From positions 75,380,698 through 75,444,697 of the forward strand of contig JAHLJT010003656.1 in assembly GCA_031308135.1 (NCBI GenBank): a stretch of DNA of 64,000 nt. Reading direction: 5' to 3'. A program made the translations under genes and the position numbers. This DNA comes from Acheta domesticus (taxonomy: Eukaryota > Arthropoda > Insecta > Orthoptera > Gryllidae). Below are positions 10,590 to 21,620 of this stretch, in pieces; the stretch's first letter is position 1; the number at the start of each line of letters is the position of its first letter. The notes under the pieces are model-generated. The model did not search any database. It saw only the letters and a program-made list of their open reading frames with translations, and was not told the DNA's origin.

Positions 10590-10915
10590 GTGGGTCAGGT
10601 CATCAATTCATGTCACTGCAGGGCCTCTGGCTGGGTGGTCCTAGGGTTCGAGCCCCAACGGTGGTGGGATTTTCGACCGTAGCTAGATAACTAAGTCGAA
10701 TAAAGCCGTTGGCCGGCGAAGAATTCTAGCGGATGGCTGCTCTGTTCTGTTCTTTCCCGTAGTTTATTTTGTCCACACCAGGCGAATTCCGGAGCAGCAC
10801 CCTACACAAACGGGCCATGGACAGAACCCGATTTTCCTTCCTGTTCCTTGTCCGATCCTCACCCCTTACTAACACATACATATACTGACAAGCACTACAC
10901 TCCCAGTAGTCAGTG
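10590..10915 (+). mobile_element. SINE-A copy, 5' half
   Basis: It contains the tRNA-like head with an intact B box, GGGTTCGAGCCCC (10644-10656). The body blocks AGAATTCTAGCGG, GGCGAATTCCGGAGCAGCAC and ACAAACGGGCCATGGAC follow. It stops after the CACCCCTTACTAACACATAC block, so the 3' half and tail are missing. Confidence 0.85.
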
Positions 10916-10939
10916 TTAGTGTTCAGTCAGCAAACGAAT

Positions 10940-11695
10940 ATTGCTGATTGAACACTAAAATATTTGCAACTGTTAAAGGTGGAATTTAAACCTTGGCTTC
11001 CGTTACCTGAAGAGATTTGCAGAAGCAACACGCAAATCATTTCAGGGTAGGGTCCTACACGGACGTGCTATGATTGATTCGTTGGCTTGGACTAGAAAAG
11101 GAGCTCTGAGATGAAGAATTCATAAGAATAATGCTGTTTGAGAGTCAAATATTTGCAAACGTGATATGAAAATCCGAAACTCGGATTCCTTCTCTCGCAG
11201 AGCTGCAGAAACTGGTAAATCATGCAAAAGGAGGGGCAAACTCAAACGCCCCAGCATTATTACACTGGCCAGAACTAGCGAAGAGATTCAAGAACGAAGG
11301 ACTCGTAAGAATAACGCCGACAGAGACAAAGTATTTGCAATTGTAACATTAAAAAACAGAACTCGAACCCGTAGCCTTTCTTTCACTGTAGAGAGTTTTC
11401 TCCAGGAAATGATGAATAGTGCCAGAACAGGCGCGCAAACATACGGGTCACGATTGATCTGCCCAAGACTAGTAAAGAAGTCCTGTTATGAAGAATTCTT
11501 GAGAAAAATATAATAATTTTGAGATTAAAAGTATTTTCAACTTCTTTTCCAGCACAGGATTTGTTGCATAATCGTATCACACTACGAGCAAACACAGGCA
11601 AAACGTAACTGAATTGCCAGGATAGGGGAATGAGAAAACTTCGGGAGAACGATTCTTGAGAGGAATGCCGAGACAATAAATTTGCCACTATTATA
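10940..11695. repeat. Degenerate ~190-bp tandem repeat, about four units
   Basis: Units begin at AAATATTTGCAACTG (10957), AAATATTTGCAAACG (11149), AAAGTATTTGCAATT (11329) and AAAGTATTTTCAACT (11528), spaced about 180-199 bp. Each unit has a GAACCC/AAACC word, an ACTAG word about 100 bp later, and an AAGAATTC-like or GAACGA-like word. One unit contains a good reverse B box, ACTCGAACCC (11361-11370), so the unit may derive from a tRNA-like SINE. The 115-codon frame at 11166-11513 is a by-product of this repeat. Confidence 0.7.
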
Positions 11696-11699
11696 CACG

Positions 11700-12119
11700 A
11701 AATTTATTATATATTATTATATATTACATATTATTAATTTATTATATATTATTATATTTTATTACATATATTATTATATAATCCTTACATACGATTCTGA
11801 AATTTCGAGAATTCATTATAAATGAATAGTTCGAGCTAAATTCTACAGGTTGTCTCTCTTGATACAGGTTGTTCTGTACATATTTGTATGTTCTGTTGTC
11901 TCAATTCTTTTGTATCTTATGTTAGTGTATTATTTTGTTATTGTGTTACTGTATTATTTGCATTTGTTGTGTTATTTATATTGTACCTATTCTATCAAAA
12001 GTTATTTGTAATGAAATTGTTTATGATAGAGCTGAGAATAAATACAGCAAGTTGTAATAAGCTAATCTTGTAAGCAAATTACTAATAAAATTTAGTTGAA
12101 TTAAATTATTGAATGTGAA
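11700..12119. other. AT-rich segment with TATTA repeats
   Basis: Imperfect ATTATATATTATT words occupy 11703-11785. The remainder, to about 12119, is AT-rich without a frame of interest. Confidence 0.5.
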
Positions 12120-12205
12120 TTGAAAACGTGGCATTCGAACCCATAGTCTTCTGTCCCCTGCGCAGCGGTCGCGTAGTCGACTGCGCTACGTCGGTCGGCT
12201 ACGAA
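12120..12205 (-). mobile_element. tRNA-like sequence (SINE head or tRNA pseudogene)
   Basis: On the minus strand it contains an A-box-like TAGCGCAGTCGAC and a B-box-like GGTTCGAATGCC (plus strand 12130-12141), spaced as in tRNA genes. I could not fold a complete acceptor stem, so it is not called a functional tRNA. Its B-box flank resembles the units of the ~190-bp repeat just upstream. Confidence 0.5.
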
Positions 12206-12259
12206 CGCTTACAAGGAGCGATATTTTATGCTATTATATTCGCCTCATACAGTATGTTG

Positions 12260-12740
12260 GCCACGTGTGCTTGTAGCGAAGCGTGCCCCGTGTAAGATGA
12301 GATCTCAAACGTCAGTCGACGCCGGTCCCTCTGCGCCCGGGATGGGCGCGGACTGTCCTGGAGGCGGCGACGGGGGCGGGGCGGCTGCGGGCGGGGTCAG
12401 GGCGGCACGGGGCGGGGCATGGGCAAGGCATGGGTGGTATCGTGGGCGGGGCGGGGGCGGGGTGGGGAGGGGCGGGGTGGGGCGGGGTGGGGCGGGGGTG
12501 GGGCGGGGTGGGGCGGGGTGGGGCGGGGTGGGGCGGGGTGGGGCGGGGTGGGGCGGGGTGGGGCGGGGTGGGGCGGGTAAGGGGCGGGGCGGCAGCGGGA
12601 ACGCAATTCCGCCGCCGGCGCTCGCGGGCGCGCGTCTTCGCTTCTTTCGCTGCTCAAATATTTGGGCGAGACCCGCCCCGGCCGCCCTCGCCGTCGCCGT
12701 CCTCTCGCAGGCGAACTCGTCCCGCTGCCGTCGCAGCCCC
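12260..12740. repeat. GC-rich island with a 10-bp G-rich minisatellite
   Basis: Within a CpG-rich block, the unit GGGGCGGGGT repeats almost perfectly about eleven times from about 12462 to 12577. The plus strand has many runs of four G, so G-quadruplex formation is plausible. The open frames on both strands across it (for example 461 codons from 12228) consist of Gly/Arg or Pro-rich repeat translation. Confidence 0.9.
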
Positions 12741-13575
12741 TCACGTCGCCGTCACCACCGAAAAAGTCGCCACACCGCCACGCGCCTTGCCACCCGTCCC
12801 GGTTTCTTGACTAAAGCTACCACGTCGTCCCCGTACCTCCCTCTGACCATCACGCGACCGGACCGTCCCTACCTTCCCAGGCATCCAAACTACGCGCGGT
12901 TCTCGCTGCTCTGTTCCTGCTACCCCCGCTCGCCACACCTTACCGCCACTGCACCGTTTTCAACAACACCGCGTCTCTACAAACATGCCAACCCCATCAC
13001 CACATCTTTCCCGTCACCACTCCTTCCCCACCACCATTCCGTCGTCGCCATCACTTCACACAGCCCTGCAACCACGCCATCCCGTCGCTTCATTGTCTCC
13101 GCCACCACACCGTCCCCTTTACGCCACCACCCCTCCCTCACTTCCGCTATTCTGGTCCATCTGGCAAACCGTTGTCTCCGCCTCACCAGCCCCTCCGCCA
13201 CACCGGCCCCACCACGACACCGGTCACCGGCCCCTCCGTTACACTGGCCCCTCCGCCCCACGGATTCCAATATCGCATCGCCCCCGCCCCCACATCTTCC
13301 CCGCCACACACTGCTACCTCAGAATCACGTTACACCATTTCTGCTAACGAACTACCGGCCACCAAACCGTTTCCTTCGTCACCCCGTTCCTGCCATGATA
13401 TCGCTACGCTTCCACACCGCCTCATCACTCCCCATTGTTCCTACCAACCCACCACTCGACGCCTCTGCCCTTCACCATCCCGCCTCACCGCTGACCCAAC
13501 TATCCCTACCCTCCACCTTGCTTCACTTGTCTCCACCCACCTCCGCCACTCCATCTTCCCGACCTCTGCACTTCG
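12741..13575. repeat. C/A-rich low-complexity block containing the left arm of an inverted repeat
   Basis: The plus strand is rich in C and CA words (CCGCCACACC, CCATCACCAC). The part at about 13185-13410 is the left arm of an inverted repeat whose right arm lies at about 13588-13800. Frames on both strands give Pro/His/Ser/Thr-rich text with no recognisable domain. Confidence 0.7.
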
Positions 13576-13802
13576 CTTGCGCCTCCAGCGATATCGTGGC
13601 AGGAACGGGGTGACGAAGGAAACGGTTTCGTGGCCGGCAGTTTGGTAGCAGAAATGGTAGCGTGACGATGAGGTAGCAGTGGGTGGCGGGAAAGATGCGG
13701 GAGCGGTGTGATATTGGAATACGTGGCGCGGAAGGGCCAGTGTGGCGGAGGGGCCGGTGGCCGGTGTGGTGGTGGGGCCGGTGTGGCGGAGGGGGCGGTG
13801 TG
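13185..13802. repeat. Large inverted repeat, arms ~220 bp, spacer ~180 bp
   Basis: Reading 13588-13802 backwards reproduces 13185-13408 with modest divergence. Shared words are CCTTCGTCACCCCGTTCCTG, GCCATGATATCGCT versus GCCACGATATCGCT, CATTTCTGCTA, ATTCCAATATC and CCACACCGGCCCCACCAC. The arms are too divergent for a recent palindrome, yet the match covers more than 200 bp. Possible origins are a fold-back element or an inverted duplication of the flanking GC-rich repeat. Confidence 0.8.
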
Positions 13803-14045
13803 GCGGAGGGGCCGGAGTGCCGGAGGGAACGTTTCGACGTAGGGGCCGGTGTGGCAGAGGCTCCAGTGTGGCGGAGGTGCCGATACGGCGGAAACAACGG
13901 TGCGGCGAATGGACCAGTGTGGCGGAAGTGCCGGTATGGCAGAGACGACGGAGATGCACATACGGCGGAGCCGACGGTGTGGCGGATGGACTACTGTGAC
14001 GGAAGTGCCGGCATGGCAAAGAAGACGGTGTGGTCGATGTAGCGG
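13735..14045. repeat. 17-bp-based G-rich minisatellite (GTGGCGGAGGGGCCGGT)
   Basis: Units of 17 bp, some expanded to 34 bp or more, start with GTGGCGG and end in CCGGT or GACGGT. The array overlaps the outer part of the right arm of the inverted repeat. Open frames here are Gly/Arg-rich artefacts. Confidence 0.75.
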
Positions 14046-14330
14046 AGGGGAGGTGCCTCCCCTCGCGACCCTCCGCCCCTCCCCTGCGGGGGGAAGGGGG
14101 GACGACCCTCTCTCGGCGGCGGAGACCTGAGGAGCGCCGCAGTAGCTCTTTAGCCCCGAGTGTCCGCCGACGAAGAGGGCGGAAGTCCCTGCAACAACTT
14201 CCTGCTCAGTGTGCCCCAGTGAGCGGTCGATACACCTCGTCCGCCCCGACAAACGAACAGCCATTAAAATGGGAGAAGGTATGTCTCGTGTAGACCCAGG
14301 TGGTGGAGCGAAAACATGGCTCGGACATCA
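14046..14330. other. CpG-rich island
   Basis: GC-rich sequence with the inverted words CCCCTCCCCTGC and GGGGGAAGGGGG near 14077-14100. No exon was recognised. Confidence 0.4.
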
Positions 14331-15035
14331 GGCATCGCTGTTTTTACCGCTCGATTGTAGCAGAGCACCACAAGGTCTTCCATCTGCTCATCCTCATCAA
14401 TGCACTACCAGTGTTTTTAATTATTTCTTTATTTTTCATGGAAATGAAAAACTGAAACAATACAAACATTAATATTTCTTGCAACAACACAGACGTCCCG
14501 TTGATAATAACTTGCGTTTGCATCCCCGTCCATGCCATATAAGCAGTTTAGTGGCTTAATGTTCCCTTAGACTCGCTGGCAGTACTAGAGAGAAGGCTTA
14601 TGGACCTAAAGGGAACCTCTGGTAGTGGCGGAGGCAACAGCGAAGAATGAAGAGGAAGGGAGTGGAGGATATGGAGGATATGAGATGGAGTCGGATGAAG
14701 AATCGGGGAAGAAGAACGTGAAGGTAGAGGTCGAGAAGGAGGAGAAACAAGAAGGGGCGGACGAAGTAAAGTCGAAGAAAAAAATGTTATTATATTGCAT
14801 TTATACGTGTCCTAATACTTATATGGGTTGTTTTTTGGCAATAGGATGCTTCAGAAGCAGCTTCAAACGAGCCTTTGAATTGTTGGAGGCGTTATTGGGG
14901 AGACAGCGTTTCTATGAACGAAAAATATTAGATTAGACTAGATTTATTTAAACTGCAATTGGGCATAACCCGGTGGCAGCTAATTACAAAAACATAAATA
15001 TACACAGCCTTTCTGTAATATAGAACTTCAAAACC
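14331..15035. other. Mixed single-copy-looking DNA, purine-rich core
   Basis: A purine-rich segment (about 14600-14790) gives Glu/Lys-rich translation on the plus strand. It resembles the other purine-rich repeats nearby more than a coding exon. Confidence 0.4.
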
Positions 15036-15039
15036 ACTA

Positions 15040-15072
<33 letters not shown>

Positions 15073-15091
15073 ACAACAACAATAATAATAA

Positions 15092-15122
<31 letters not shown>

Positions 15123-15123
15123 A
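15040..15123. repeat. Compound (AAT)n(AAC)n(AAT)n(AAG)n microsatellite
   Basis: Consecutive blocks of AAT, CAA, AAT and AAG trinucleotides are directly visible. Confidence 0.95.
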
Positions 15124-15220
15124 TGCAAATTATATACTAATTGTAGTAATAATAATGGTAAAATAATGATAATAATATTAAAAACTGACTGATTCATAAA
15201 ACATTAAATTACATTAAGAG

Positions 15221-15225
<5 letters not shown>

Positions 15226-15257
<32 letters not shown>

Positions 15258-15345
15258 TTAGTATTATGCATCGTGTGTGTATTATGCATAGTATTATGCA
15301 TCGCGTATTATCGCACACACACACTGCATTAGTATGCATCGAAGT
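15226..15345. repeat. (AC)n microsatellite with short duplicated flanks
   Basis: An AC run at about 15226-15253 is followed by several copies of GTATTATGCATCG/ATAGTATTATGCATCG. A second AC run with the same flank, CTGCATTAGTATGCATCG, follows. This looks like local slippage and duplication around the microsatellite. Confidence 0.85.
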
Positions 15346-15439
15346 ACGAAATTTTTGAAATCAGAATATAAACGGAAGTGCATAAACGAATGTCTTGTTT
15401 CGTCATTACATGATAAGTATAAAGGATAATAAACATAAC

Positions 15440-15720
15440 AAAAGGAAGAAGAAGCGGAAAATATAGAGGAGGAGGAGGTGGAGAAGGAGCAGGTGTACAA
15501 GAGTGACTGGGTAGCAGGGACGTCTGAGTAGCAGAGGTAAAAGCGAAGAAGGAAAAGAAAGGAGAGTTGGAGAAGAAACACGTAGTAGTAGAGGAGAGGC
15601 GGAGGAAGTTGAGATGGAGTCGAAGGAAGAGTAGGGGGAGAAGGATGAAGCAAGGGACGGAGGCTGATGCGTGGATCATGGCCTGGTGGTATCGAGGGCA
15701 GCAGAACCGAAGGAGGAGGT
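15440..15720. repeat. Purine-rich (GAAGGAG-like) low-complexity tract
   Basis: The plus strand is almost all A/G with GAGGAGG and GAAGAAG words. The Ser/Pro/Leu-rich minus-strand frames that cross it are artefacts. Confidence 0.7.
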
Positions 15721-15773
15721 AGGATCGGGATTGGGGGCGTGGTCGGCGGGGGCCGTTGTCCTCTGAGGGAGTG

Positions 15774-15985
15774 GTTGGCGCGGGGTGTGGTTGGCGCGGG
15801 GCGTGGTTGGCGCGGGGCGTGGTTGGCGCGGGGCGTGGTTGGCGCGGGGCGTGGTTGGCGCGGGGCGTGGTTGGCGCGGGGCGTGGTTGGGGGGGGGCCG
15901 TAGTCGTCTGGGGGCGTGGTTGGAGCGGGGCGTAGTCGGAGCGGGGCGTGGCCGTCGGGGGCCTTGGTAGGTGAAGGGCGTGGTC
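15774..15985. repeat. 16-bp minisatellite (GGCGCGGGGCGTGGTT)
   Basis: About seven nearly perfect 16-bp units run from 15776 to 15888, followed by diverged units that keep GGGCGTGGT. It is G-rich on the plus strand. The 370-codon minus-strand frame 15294-16406 spans this array and its purine-rich neighbour and is not a gene. Confidence 0.9.
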
Positions 15986-16450
15986 GGCGGGGGGCGTGGT
16001 TGGGGCGGGGCTGGGTCAGCGGGGCGCTTGGCCGTCTTGGGCCTTGCTCGGAGGGGGAGTAGTCGTCGGGGGACGTTGTCGGCGCGGGACGGGGGCAGGA
16101 GGAAGCGGGGACGGCGGGTAGCAGGGTCGGTGTAGGGTGGTGGCGGAGTTGGCTGAGGCGGGTGGTAGGGTCAGTGGACGGCGAGCGAGTGGGGTGGAGG
16201 GAGGCCAGGACTGCGAGCGGGGGCGGAGGGGGGCTGCGGGCGGCGAGGACGAAGGGTCCTCCGGCGGCGCATTGCGGCTCCTTTCTGTTCGAGGGTCCTA
16301 AAGAGGATCGAAGCGGCAAGGGCCAGGATTTCGGGAGATCCTTCTCCTTCCGGCAGCCGCCCTGTGCAGCCTCTGCCCTCGCTGGCGGGCGACAGGCAGT
16401 GTCCAATAGCCTGATGGTACTGCGCTACTCTCAACTGGACTGGAAGCCGT
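15986..16450. other. GC-rich, CpG-rich island
   Basis: Decayed continuation of the G-rich repeat, then a CpG-rich stretch up to about 16450. No exon was recognised. Confidence 0.4.
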
Positions 16451-17675
16451 GAGGGAACTAGATTACTACTTCAATAATGTTTGCGGTCTGTAAAAGCAAT
16501 CACACCCCATTGACTCGCTTAAACCACAGCGTCATGCTCAAAGAAGATATTATACTGACAGCATTATATTACGGATTTGGGTTGGACATCGATAGATAGT
16601 TTCTGCTATGTTATGGTGTCATTATTTTTTTTAAAGATGTTGAAGATAGAGCTTTTTATTTAATAGTGCTTTTTTGAAATATAAACTACATTACGTAATA
16701 CTATGTGATTGGGTCGCAAGAGTTTGGGCCATTATAGAACTTAGATACTACTACATCATATCCTCCAATTCTTCTTTTCATCTCAAATGGTTTCTCCATT
16801 TAATCAAAGCTGTGGAAAAGAGTCAAAATTGCAAGAACGAGAACAAAAACACAGGAAATGGAAAATTCTGCCACCACAAAGCGAATACACACTACGCTGA
16901 CAAATTCTTTCTTCGCTAATTATAACAAGTTTCAACTTGACGCGTTTTCTTATTCCTAACTTGGGAATCTTTAGCATCTGAAATGAAACAGTCACAATAA
17001 ATCGTCCGCAACCCCGCCCCTAGGTTTATTTCATACACACACACTCTCAGAGTTATCCAATTGTGTGCTGATTTATTTACAAACCGTCTAGGCTGCACTC
17101 AACTTGCTACTAACCAGTATTATTTCGCTCAAATTGAAGATGAGATAATGCATCTGTAGAAACCGGAACAAAATGGAAAGGGACCGAAACGAAGCCGAAT
17201 ATTCAAGGGAGCTGCCAGATGCTATCCACACACTCGCTCTAACACAGTGACGGATCCAGAGGCGTCATGCCCCCCCCCCCAGGCCTAGATCTGTGGTTTG
17301 TTACCCTCTTGTATTTGACTAAATAGATTTAAATATTTATTTGTTACAATTATGTAATTATTTAAATAATAGTATTGAATAACATCAGATATACATTTAA
17401 AAATAATATATACAATTCAATAACAAATTTTATTATTTAACAAAATCTATGATGGCAAATGAAATCTTTTGATTTATTATTTAACAAAAATCGAATATGG
17501 ACAGTGGTCAACAACAATATGGTCAGTGCATTCAGTGAACAGTGGTCAATAATATAGACAGTGGACAATTAGCTTTGTGGACCATCTGCGAGACCAGCTC
17601 ACCTGAAAGCGGTTACAATTTTGAGTGGGAGGCCTTGTCCAGCATTGGAATCAATGGCTTTATTACTACGATGGC
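16451..17675. other. AT-rich DNA, no gene seen
   Basis: Short frames only. A C-tract occurs at 17271-17280. An AT-rich patch at 17330-17490 has no recognisable repeat boundaries. Confidence 0.5.
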
Positions 17676-17679
17676 CCCC

Positions 17680-18056
17680 TCCACAATGATCGGCTGGATC
17701 CGCCGCCCCTACTCCAACAGCAGACGAAATGGCCATTGCGCATGCCCCACGCTGCATCCAAATCCTCTCTTCTCTCTGCCCCCCCCTCTCGCGCCGTAAC
17801 GAACAGCGGCGGCGGTTTGCACGCGGAGCGCCGTGTTGCCACAGCAAATGTTTGAGGAGATTCAACGGGCGCCCCCCCTCCCTGTCCACTCTCCTCGCCG
17901 ACGCGCAGCGAAGGCGGCGGCGGCGGCGAACGAAGCGACGACCGACGGCCGGCCCGAGGCGCCGCACCTCCGCACGGTGACGCCGCCCGCAACCGGTCCA
18001 GCGCCCCCGCGGCAGGCGGCGGCGGCGGCGGAGGTGGAAAAAAGAAGGAATTAGAC
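17680..18056. other. CpG-rich island with GGC runs
   Basis: Dense CpG, CCGCC and GGCGG words. Frames on both strands are Arg/Pro/Ala-rich and lack any domain. Confidence 0.5.
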
Positions 18057-18059
18057 ACA

Positions 18060-19330
18060 GGAGGGCGAGGACGAAGAGGGAATGTAGTTGGTGATGGAAG
18101 TGGCGGTTACAAAGGCGCTGGTGCACGGGATTGTAGAGTTGGTGGTGGTGGTGGTGATGGTGATGGTGGGGGTGGAGGGAGGAGCAGGAACAGGTAAGAG
18201 AGTTTGCGGTAGAAGTGACTGTGATTGTAGCGCTGGTGTCGGTGGTGGCACTGGTGGCTGGTGGCGGTGATGGCTGAGGCACTGGTGGAGGTTTAAGGAG
18301 CTGGTTGTGGTGTTGGTGGTGGGAGAGGAGGAATTTTACGGCATGAGAATGATGTTGAAGAAATGACAAAGGGTGGTTGCCTTGACGGCGGCTGTGAAGG
18401 CGGTGATAATGATGGAAAAAAGAAGAAATTAGTAAAATGAGGTGGGGGAAGATGGGATATCGTTAGAGTTGTGATTGTGACGGTGGTGGTGGGGCCAAGG
18501 TGATGGAGTTCGTGGCGGGGAGATGGGAGTGCTGAGGGCGAAAGAGATTTGGTTGTAGAAGTGAATGCGGCGGTGTTGGTGGTGGAAAATGAGGAATTAG
18601 TAACATGAGGAGAAGGAGGAAGAGGTGATGTAGTTGGCGGCAGAAGTGATGGCGGTGGTGGATTTGGTGGTGATGGAGGATGTGAAGCCGAAGGCGGTGG
18701 TGCTGGTTGTAGAGAAGGTGAAAGAAGACGAGAAATTAGGGGACAGGAGGATTAGGTGGAAGAGAAGACAGTCGGCGGGGACTTTGATGGTGGTGGTGGT
18801 GGTGCCTGATGAAAGCGTTGGTGAGAAAAAGGAGGAGGAATAGAAGGAAGTAACATAGATAGCGGTACAGATGCAGGTGTTGATAATGATGGTGCGAATA
18901 CGGTGTTGGTGGAGAAGGTGGGGAAATTGGTGGCGGTGATGGTGGAAGTGACTGTGGTGAGATGGATGCTGAAACGATGTTGCTGGTTGTGTGGATACGG
19001 CGCTGTTATTTTTGAAAGAGGGGATTTAGAGGGGCAGGAGGTTCAGAAGGAAGAGATGACAGATGATAGGTTGCTATGACGGTAATACTGGCGGTAACGT
19101 TGCCGGTGAAGGAAATGATTGCGGAGGTGCAGGCAGTACAATTTAGGGGAGAAGGAGAGAGAGGTGGTAGCTGGTGTAGATCTGGTGAAAGAGGTAGACG
19201 AGGAGAAATTAGGGGGACAAAAGGGATAGGAAACAGTGTTGGCAGCGGCGGAATTAGCGGAGATGGAGGTGGTGGGTGAAATGGAGGCTGCGGGTTTGGT
19301 GGAGAAAAAGGAGGATTAGAGGATTAGGGT
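18060..19330. repeat. Long G/T/A-rich degenerate minisatellite (GGTGGTGAT, GGAGGA words)
   Basis: For more than 1.2 kb the plus strand carries irregular GGTGGTGG, GATGGTGG, GAAGTGATGGCGG and GAGGAGGAA words with little C. This strong strand asymmetry resembles the blocks at 19.6-19.8, 31.9-32.5 and 62 kb. No period is exact. Confidence 0.75.
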
Positions 19331-19575
19331 TAGGAGCACGATGAAGAGGTGAGAGGCTTGGCGGAAGAAGGGATAGCTGTTTGACAACGAGTTTATTTAT
19401 TTAATAGCGATTAAGGATCATTAAGCTTCATTAGATCGTGGAAGAACGATTGAATACATAGATGACAGTGCGAAAAGGGAGCTGATGATGCAAAAATGGT
19501 GAAATAAGAAGCAGAAGGAACGGGAGAATTTCGAAGAACTACGAGAGCTTCCTTTGTTCATCACACATTCCACGT
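19331..19575. other. Short non-repetitive spacer
   Basis: About 240 bases between purine-rich blocks with no recognised feature. Confidence 0.35.
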
Positions 19576-19579
19576 GGAT

Positions 19580-20078
19580 TGGATGGGGATCGAAACCAGA
19601 ACCCAAGAGCCTCAGATGGAGGCAGAGATGGAGATAGAGGTGGAGGTAGAGATGGAGGCGGAGATAAGGCGAAGATGGTTGCGATATTGGAGGTGATAAT
19701 GAAAGCGAAGGTGGAGATGATAATGGTAGCGGAGATGGAGGCGATGTCAGAGACAGTGGGCGGAAGGATGGAGGAATTGGAAGCGTCGGTTGGCGGTAGA
19801 TGAGGAGTCGGCAGGGATGGCAGTAGCTCAGGTGATGGCGATGGAAGTAGCGGTGACAGAAGATGACAGTGAGCGAATAAGAGTAGGCGGTGGAGGCGAC
19901 TGCAGCGCCGAAGACGGCGGCTGCACCGAGGACGATGGGTAGAGGCGATGGCGAAGGCAGCCGCGGATCTGCATTCCACAGCCGAGCGGCGCGGCGGGGC
20001 GGGGAGGGGAGACGAGGCGGGGCCAGGCGGGGCGTTTGCCTCAAGGGCAGCGGCGCCACAATGAGGCGACACATTCAC
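19580..20078. repeat. GATGGAGGC-type purine-rich repeat passing into a CpG island
   Basis: GGAGGTAGAGATGGAGGCGGAG-like words (period near 6 and 12 bp) occupy about 19610-19800. CpG-rich DNA follows to about 20060, with GGCGGGGCGGGGAGGGG near 19990. Confidence 0.7.
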
Positions 20079-20079
20079 A

Positions 20080-21225
20080 TATGAAACACACTCATAGCGA
20101 GAGCCCTGTTTAGTTTCTGAATGAATTCACGTCGCGGATACCTCTAAGGTAGGGGGCGGATTGTAATGAAATGTCTTTTTTTTTTCTTTTCACTTGAAAA
20201 CAATGTTCTTTAAACTTTAATTTTATCTGATGACATTAATTTTATCTTATGGCCAAAGGAAATGTCCCAATTTTTGTACGACATTTTAAAAACGTTTCCT
20301 CGATTTTGATCAATAAGTTATGTTTTTTTTACTTTTAGCACAATTTTTAAAACATTTTCGCTGATTTCATCGGTTGTAATATCATTTTAATGATACATGC
20401 TTCAAATATTTACGAAAAATTATATTGACGCAACAAATGTTCTCCACATAATTCCTGAGTTGCCTATTCGATTTCTTCGCTCAGAAATTGTAATGTCAGT
20501 CATTATTAGTATAATCTAAGGTTTTGTAAAGCCTATCAGCACCATTGTAGATTCGACAGATTTCGCAATAACTTAAGACAGAGATTTCCTGGATCAATAC
20601 AAACCAAAGATTTGCGAGCTGAGTTCCCTTGAACGAAAGGAAGAGGCATCGGATCAGTAATGTATCTAACAGCTTGAGTTGTTCATCTGAACTAGTTTTG
20701 ATCAAATTTTTTTCCGTCATATTTCTTTGCTTTTAGGCCATTTTCAAATAGTGTAAGAGCATTTTATTGATTATTTTTGGCGATATTTTAGGCCATCAAA
20801 TTCCCCTCTCTCATAAGTCGCATTCTTCGTTAATCTTACACAATGTTATTGAGAGCAGCCTAAATTTGATAACGATTGTTTTTATAATAAAGCGAATGTT
20901 ACTGAATGAATATTAGCTGTTGAAATTCTGATTATCAAATATGGAGAATTACTATTAATATATCCACTGGTTAAATCATACTTTATTTATTCGTGATTTA
21001 ACGTTCGAAAGACCGTTTTAGTCGAGTTCAGTACTTTAGTTTCAAGTTCAGTACTTTAGCTTCAGTGATAAATTATTCAATTCAACTATCGTTTTTTAAA
21101 AGGTTGAAAATAAAATAATTCATTCATTTATTCAATGATAAATCAAATTATGGAGACGTGGTTGTTTTCTTTCATACAATTACTTGCGCTCCTTTTATTT
21201 GTATTGAGAACGTAATACTACAATA
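20080..21225. other. AT-rich DNA, no gene seen
   Basis: Short frames only, no inverted termini and no tandem pattern beyond a small TTTCAGTTCAGTACTTTAG-type duplication near 21020-21065. Confidence 0.5.
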
Positions 21226-21229
21226 TTAC

Positions 21230-21620
21230 AATTTTTCTCTGATTACTTGAAAGACCCTTTAAAAGAAGTAGGGGAGATTCGATTTTATAAATCCGGAAGA
21301 TTGTTGCTTTCAAAATTTCAGAGGCTTTAAGAAGAATAGGAGTTACATCATTAGTACGTGCACTTTCTCTATTTGAATAAAAATGTAGAAAAAATGTTTA
21401 GCCTTGTTAAAGAAATGTTTGAAAATGTCCTAGGAGGTTGATGAAATATGCCCCCAAATTAAAACATTTGTTTAAAATTCTCGGAGGCCTTCATCTAAGG
21501 TAGATGAATCTGGGAATAGTAAATTTGTGGAACATTCTGTGCACGTGTTAGCGCTAGTGTAGTTCAATGACGGACGGATAGACGGACAAAAGGACGGACT
21601 AATATACTGTCGTTTATTTT
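21230..21620 (+). repeat. Dispersed repeat E, partial copy
   Basis: It shares an ordered set of words with 25850-26080: GGGGGCTTCAT-like or CCCCCAAATT, then GAA..TTT, then a TTAGCGCTAG/TAGGCGCTAG word, then the tetranucleotide-like GACGGACGGATAGACGGAC. The order and orientation match, so these are copies of one family. No coding capacity is seen. Confidence 0.6.

Noticed and set aside
11166..11513. 115-codon plus-strand frame rich in Arg/Lys/Ser
   Set aside because: It crosses a ~190-bp degenerate tandem repeat and does not respect unit boundaries.
12120..12205. Functional tRNA gene
   Set aside because: A and B boxes are present, but no complete cloverleaf with a 7-bp acceptor stem could be formed by eye.
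12228..13613. 461-codon plus-strand open frame
   Set aside because: It runs through a 10-bp G-rich minisatellite and a C/A-rich repeat. The translation is Gly/Arg then Pro/His/Ser/Thr-rich and has no domain.
14928..15197. 89-codon minus-strand Leu/Ile/Val-rich frame resembling a membrane protein
   Set aside because: The hydrophobic run is the translation of AAT/AAC/AAG trinucleotide repeats.
15294..16406. 370-codon minus-strand open frame
   Set aside because: It spans a 16-bp minisatellite and purine-rich low-complexity DNA. Composition explains the openness.
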